Shown: piece after piece, positions 19,701 to 22,500 of the stretch
How the letters are laid out: each line of letters starts with the position of its first letter
Numbering within the stretch: the stretch's first letter is position 1
Assembly (NCBI GenBank): GCA_037179515.1
Contig: JAXCGZ010009476.1
Span: 40,001 to 62,500, forward strand
DNA: 22,500 bases
Source of the DNA: Halocaridina rubra
Taxonomy: Eukaryota > Arthropoda > Malacostraca > Decapoda > Atyidae
Direction: 5' to 3'
Notes under the pieces: generated by a model
Database searches by the model: none
What the model saw: only the letters and a program-made list of their open reading frames with translations
Told to the model about the DNA's origin: nothing
Made by a program: the position numbers and the translations under genes

Positions 19701-21602
19701 TTAGTTTACTAAGCAGTTCATTGGTGCCATATCAAGGTAAATTACAGATCATCTTGCACCCACTTTTTCTACTTCTCAAATGCCTTTCACCTTCCTAGAT
19801 TTCAAGACTTGTACTAAACAGATCCTCATTCATTTCATCCCTCTGCATTCTTTCCGAGGTTAAAAACGTAGTCAACTTTCCATCAAAATCCTATACATCA
19901 GTCTATTTCTATATATCGAATCCTAGTTTAAAATAAATAGCCATTTATGATCCATTTTTGGCTAAAGTTTCTTGCTCCCATTCACCTACTTTCTCTTGCA
20001 TTACTCTGAAACCTCTTGTATTGCCTTCAAGTTGTTCATAAAAAGAGTACCATCTGAAAGTACTAATCCATTCACTACTTTTAGCTTCCTCCTCTATCAT
20101 TCAGTTTCTCAACTTTTGCTTCTCTTGTTATGCAAATCATATACTAATAAAAGATATGATGATATGACATATCCTTGACTGAATCTAACCTTCAGTTCAA
20201 AATATTCACACTCTATTCATCCTACTCATAAATATGCTATATATATACAAAGAGAAAACTTATTTTATAAAAATTTCTTTCACACCCATACATTTAAATA
20301 ATCACACACAAAAAAAAAATATGGCAAAACTATACTGCAATCCAGATATCCTATGCAGGGGGAAAAAAAGAAAAGAAAAAAAGGCTGTGAACTGTACTCA
20401 CCAGTGTCCTCATTGGTGTATTCTGCAAGTCCATTCTGAGATCTTGAATGCATCGAGAGATTATTTTGTCTTGCCGCCACTGCAGCTGCCTGATTAAAAG
20501 AAAAATCATAAATAATGCCCACAACTATACCACAATAACTCTGTGCCATATCCATATGATATTCATAAGATTCAATACATGCCACTACTGTCATATTGTG
20601 ACATGTTCCTTTGCAAACATTTGTGAAGATGGATAAGTAGGAAACTAAAATAATATTACAAAACGTTAAGCTTTAGGTCCATCTATTGCAAAATTGAAGC
20701 AATGAGTACACTAGTCTTACTGTTTGTGAAGTGGGTGAGGTAGCACCAGATATTCTTGGAGGGAGATCAGGGGGATGTTCGGCTCTGTCCGACACATCTC
20801 CTCCTGCTGCACCAGCCAGAGACTGAGACGATTCATTTTTTACACTGTATAAAGCAGGCCTTAGTTCATAATTTCTCATCCTGCAAAATAAATTATAAGA
20901 AATATTTTTTGGAGAATTATATTCTTTTGAATAAGCATATGACTTTCAATCTGAAACTTGGAAAATTTTGTTGGTAAGTGCTTCTAAATAGCAATACTTA
21001 GTAAACAAATAGCAGTCAAAAGGAAAAGAGCTCATAAGGCTGTTCATTCCTGTTAAAACATACCCTCAACACAGCTTACACTCTTCATGAATGAAAAGTG
21101 TATATAAAAAAATGAGTTTTCAATAATGTATGAAAAACATGTTACCTCAATAACATAGGCATTACTTACTGTTCCTTATTGCTGGCACAACAGTAAGAAA
21201 TAATTGTGGTGAGCCAAGCTTTCATGTCCTCCTGATCTTGAGCTTCCACTACCCATTCATTCCCACTTTCTGCCTGTAGGATTTCAAGTCAAAATATAGA
21301 AATCACTTCTTACCTAAAAATAAATTTAAAAGCTGGCAACTCAATACATATTGATATTTATAATCAGTCAAAACTATCAGAGTAATATAACCAGTATGTC
21401 AAAAAACTGAGTACTAAATCTTTAATTATGATTACTCATATCATATTCTATTATTCTACATCATTATAATTATATATCTAAAAAAAATCACTGTACCAAC
21501 TTTTATTACAAATGTGTTTCGAAGGTCAGGCATCTCTAAATCTGTCGTTTCTCTGGCTTCATTTATTGATATGCAAAATACACCAGTGCGTGGCTTCATG
21601 CT
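16528..21602 (-). CDS. Lnk: SH2B/Lnk adaptor protein gene, partial (five internal exons)
   Basis: Five exons on the minus strand, 21602-21497, 21269-21170, 20880-20721, 20489-20402 and 16709-16528, join with matching phases into 636 coding bases (212 codons). In order they encode the C-terminal half of a PH domain, a linker with DLPPRI, and the first half of an SH2 domain. This domain order and the motifs [17 protein letters not shown] and FLVRQSE identify the SH2B family (Lnk in flies; SH2B1, SH2B2 and SH2B3 in vertebrates). These cytoplasmic adaptors bind phosphotyrosine on insulin-type receptors and JAK kinases and scaffold downstream signalling. In Drosophila, Lnk acts in the insulin pathway. 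The N-terminus, the first PH strands and the rest of SH2 are outside the window. The introns inside the window are 227, 289, 231 and 3692 bp. Nothing suggests a pseudogene. Confidence 0.92.
16710..20401 (-). other. SH2B/Lnk intron, 3692 bp
   Basis: AT-rich sequence bounded by gtgagt (20401-20396) and cccccag (16710-16716). It contains an imperfect (TAA)n tract at about 19405-19441 and A/T runs. Open frames here, such as 18569-18808 or 18870-19109, show no family resemblance. No transposon like those on the left was recognised. Confidence 0.7.
20402..20489 (-). CDS. Lnk: SH2B/Lnk exon: linker before SH2
   Basis: The acceptor is cttttaatcag/GCAG and the donor is GACACTG/gtgagt. The 88-bp exon encodes [17 protein letters not shown] then [12 protein letters not shown] plus one G. 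That G joins the AT that opens the next exon (16709) to make an Asp codon, giving [12 protein letters not shown]. The joint is therefore in phase without any intermediate exon, though a small phase-neutral exon in the 3.7-kb intron cannot be excluded. Confidence 0.82.
20721..20880 (-). CDS. Lnk: SH2B/Lnk exon: PH-SH2 linker with Pro-rich motif
   Basis: The acceptor is ttttgcag/GATG and the donor is CAAACA/gtaaga. The first G completes the Gln codon from the previous exon, then 53 codons run [18 protein letters not shown] through to TSPTSQT. Pro-rich [10 protein letters not shown] matches the PELPPRI-type motif between PH and SH2 in SH2B proteins, a likely SH3-binding site. The rest is polar and Ser-rich, as expected for a disordered linker. 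The exon ends in phase 0. Confidence 0.88.
21170..21269 (-). CDS. Lnk: SH2B/Lnk exon: end of PH domain
   Basis: The exon encodes [19 protein letters not shown] followed by [14 protein letters not shown] and two bases of a Gln codon. The Trp of MKAW lies in the C-terminal helix that closes every PH domain. Two AG acceptors lie 4 bp apart (after 21274 and after 21270). Only the downstream one, giving exon start 21269, keeps frame with the previous exon's donor, and it restores KVE, which is conserved in the family. The alternative (start 21273) would need a weaker donor, AAA/gttggt, upstream. The donor is GGAACA/gtaagt. Confidence 0.88.
21497..21602 (-). CDS. Lnk: SH2B/Lnk exon: middle PH-domain strands
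   Basis: The acceptor is ttgttccag/AGC and the donor is AAAGTTG/gtacag. The 106-bp exon starts in phase 0 as [20 protein letters not shown] and continues [14 protein letters not shown] plus one G. The RETT-LEMP-NTFV-KV pattern is the hallmark of SH2B PH domains (vertebrates have RTT-LEMP-NTFV-KV). The preceding PH strands, which should carry an LEFYxPPK-like sequence, are not found between 21603 and 22500, so the upstream intron exceeds 898 bp. Confidence 0.9.
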
Positions 21603-22500
21603 CTGGAACAAGACCACAAACATTATAATAATAGCTATATACAAAAATGTAAATGATGGCTAAAGTATATTCTTCTGCCAACATACTTGAACAATATGCA
21701 AAAAGAGACGGTATCTTTTGTATCTTTCAGACACAGCTGCATACGAGGAGTTTTTAAGAGAGCAGGGATGAAAGAAGCACACTTGACTGCTTCCTAGCAT
21801 AAACGTGCATACAAGAGTCAGCAGATTAAGATTACACAATAAAAGTAAAAGAAGAAAATCTGCTCTAAGTTGAAAGATAGTCTGCAAAGTAAAAACAATA
21901 AGAACTGCATTTTATGCCTTTTTGGAGTACAAATAAAGGCAAATTTTCACCTTGTAATATCATGCGAAAAATGCATATCAGAATACAGTACTAAAATAAC
22001 AGAGCTGAAACGCACACTCATAATGGTGACATATATAATCTTTAAGATTATGTGGTCACCAGTACTTCACCTGTACTCTGAAAAACATGGATGTGATTGG
22101 GATTTTGTTCTCAAAAACATAATCCTATCAAATATACAGGATAAAATAAGTGTCTGATATAATCACGAATTAAACTGGAATAGAAGAACTGTCTGATATA
22201 CTTATAAATTATACAGGAACAGAGGAACTGTCTAATATTTTAAGTGAAAATCCATGTTACATAGAGGTTACATGCGAATGATATCAATATTTTTGGAAGC
22301 GTATTTATAGAGCTTTAGAGCCAATATAGAGCCTACATTACCAAAGATATTAATGATAATGAAGTGACTCCACTTCTTGCTGATATTGATGTTGTGTGCT
22401 GAGAAATACTTATGTTTATGTAGTGCTCAAATATACTGTTGTAAAAGAAACTAGTAATGCTAAGCAAATAAAAACAGGACTTCCCTTTATATCCAAACTG
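21603..22500 (-). other. SH2B/Lnk upstream intron, partial
   Basis: AT-rich with no recognised repeat. The frame at 21660-21887 on the minus strand contains a string resembling a PH strand (YKRYRLFL), but it lacks the expected following residues and was rejected as an exon. Confidence 0.6.

Noticed and set aside
21660..21887. Minus-strand frame with YKRYRLFLHIV as the preceding PH-domain exon
   Set aside because: It lacks the LEFYxPPK-like residues that should precede SMKPRTGVF, and its hydrophobic start looks random. The match to a PH strand is too short.

Overview
This looks like nuclear DNA from an arthropod, most likely a decapod crustacean (shrimp, crab or crayfish). That placement is an inference. 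It rests on spliceosomal introns, an SH2B/Lnk-type adaptor gene of invertebrate character, many long (TA)n microsatellites, and Tigger/pogo and Ty3/Gypsy-like transposons. No organism-specific marker is present. Nothing resembles bacterial gene organisation.

Layout. 1-5704 is a chain of five Tigger-family DNA transposon copies (called T1 to T5 here) in alternating orientation: T1 1-436 (+, cut by the window edge), T2 597-1361 (-), T3 1534-2740 (+), T4 2833-3842 (-), T5 4165-5704 (+). All lack most of the transposase, and (TA)n arrays lie between them. 5800-10237 is a decayed LTR retrotransposon with gag, protease, RT, RNase H and integrase relics in Ty3/Gypsy order. It has stops and frameshifts, mutated catalytic residues, and a (TA)n array inside the RNase H region. 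10238-10927 holds three tandem units of about 274 bp, each with a tRNA-like segment. 10928-11809 is mostly featureless. 11810-12060 and 15020-15340 are two halves of a ~140-bp-period satellite, split by T6 (12061-15019), the only copy keeping the whole transposase region, now a pseudogene. 15341-16527 is featureless.

The host gene lies on the minus strand between 21602 and 16528. Five consecutive exons encode the C-terminal half of a PH domain, a linker with a Pro-rich motif, and the N-terminal half of an SH2 domain with its FLVRQS motif. All splice phases agree. The last exon stops in mid-SH2 domain and no exon completing it was found at lower coordinates. The whole transposon-rich left part (1-16527) is therefore probably inside one very large SH2B/Lnk intron. 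The start of the PH domain lies beyond 22500.

How the parts relate. Only the adaptor gene is likely to be functional. Such proteins bind phosphotyrosine on activated receptor kinases (insulin-receptor and JAK pathways) and membranes through the PH domain. The transposons are dead or non-autonomous. The points of interest are how (TA)n arrays and Tigger ends coincide, how the Tigger copies were deleted, the palindromic element T2, and the tRNA-like tandem array.
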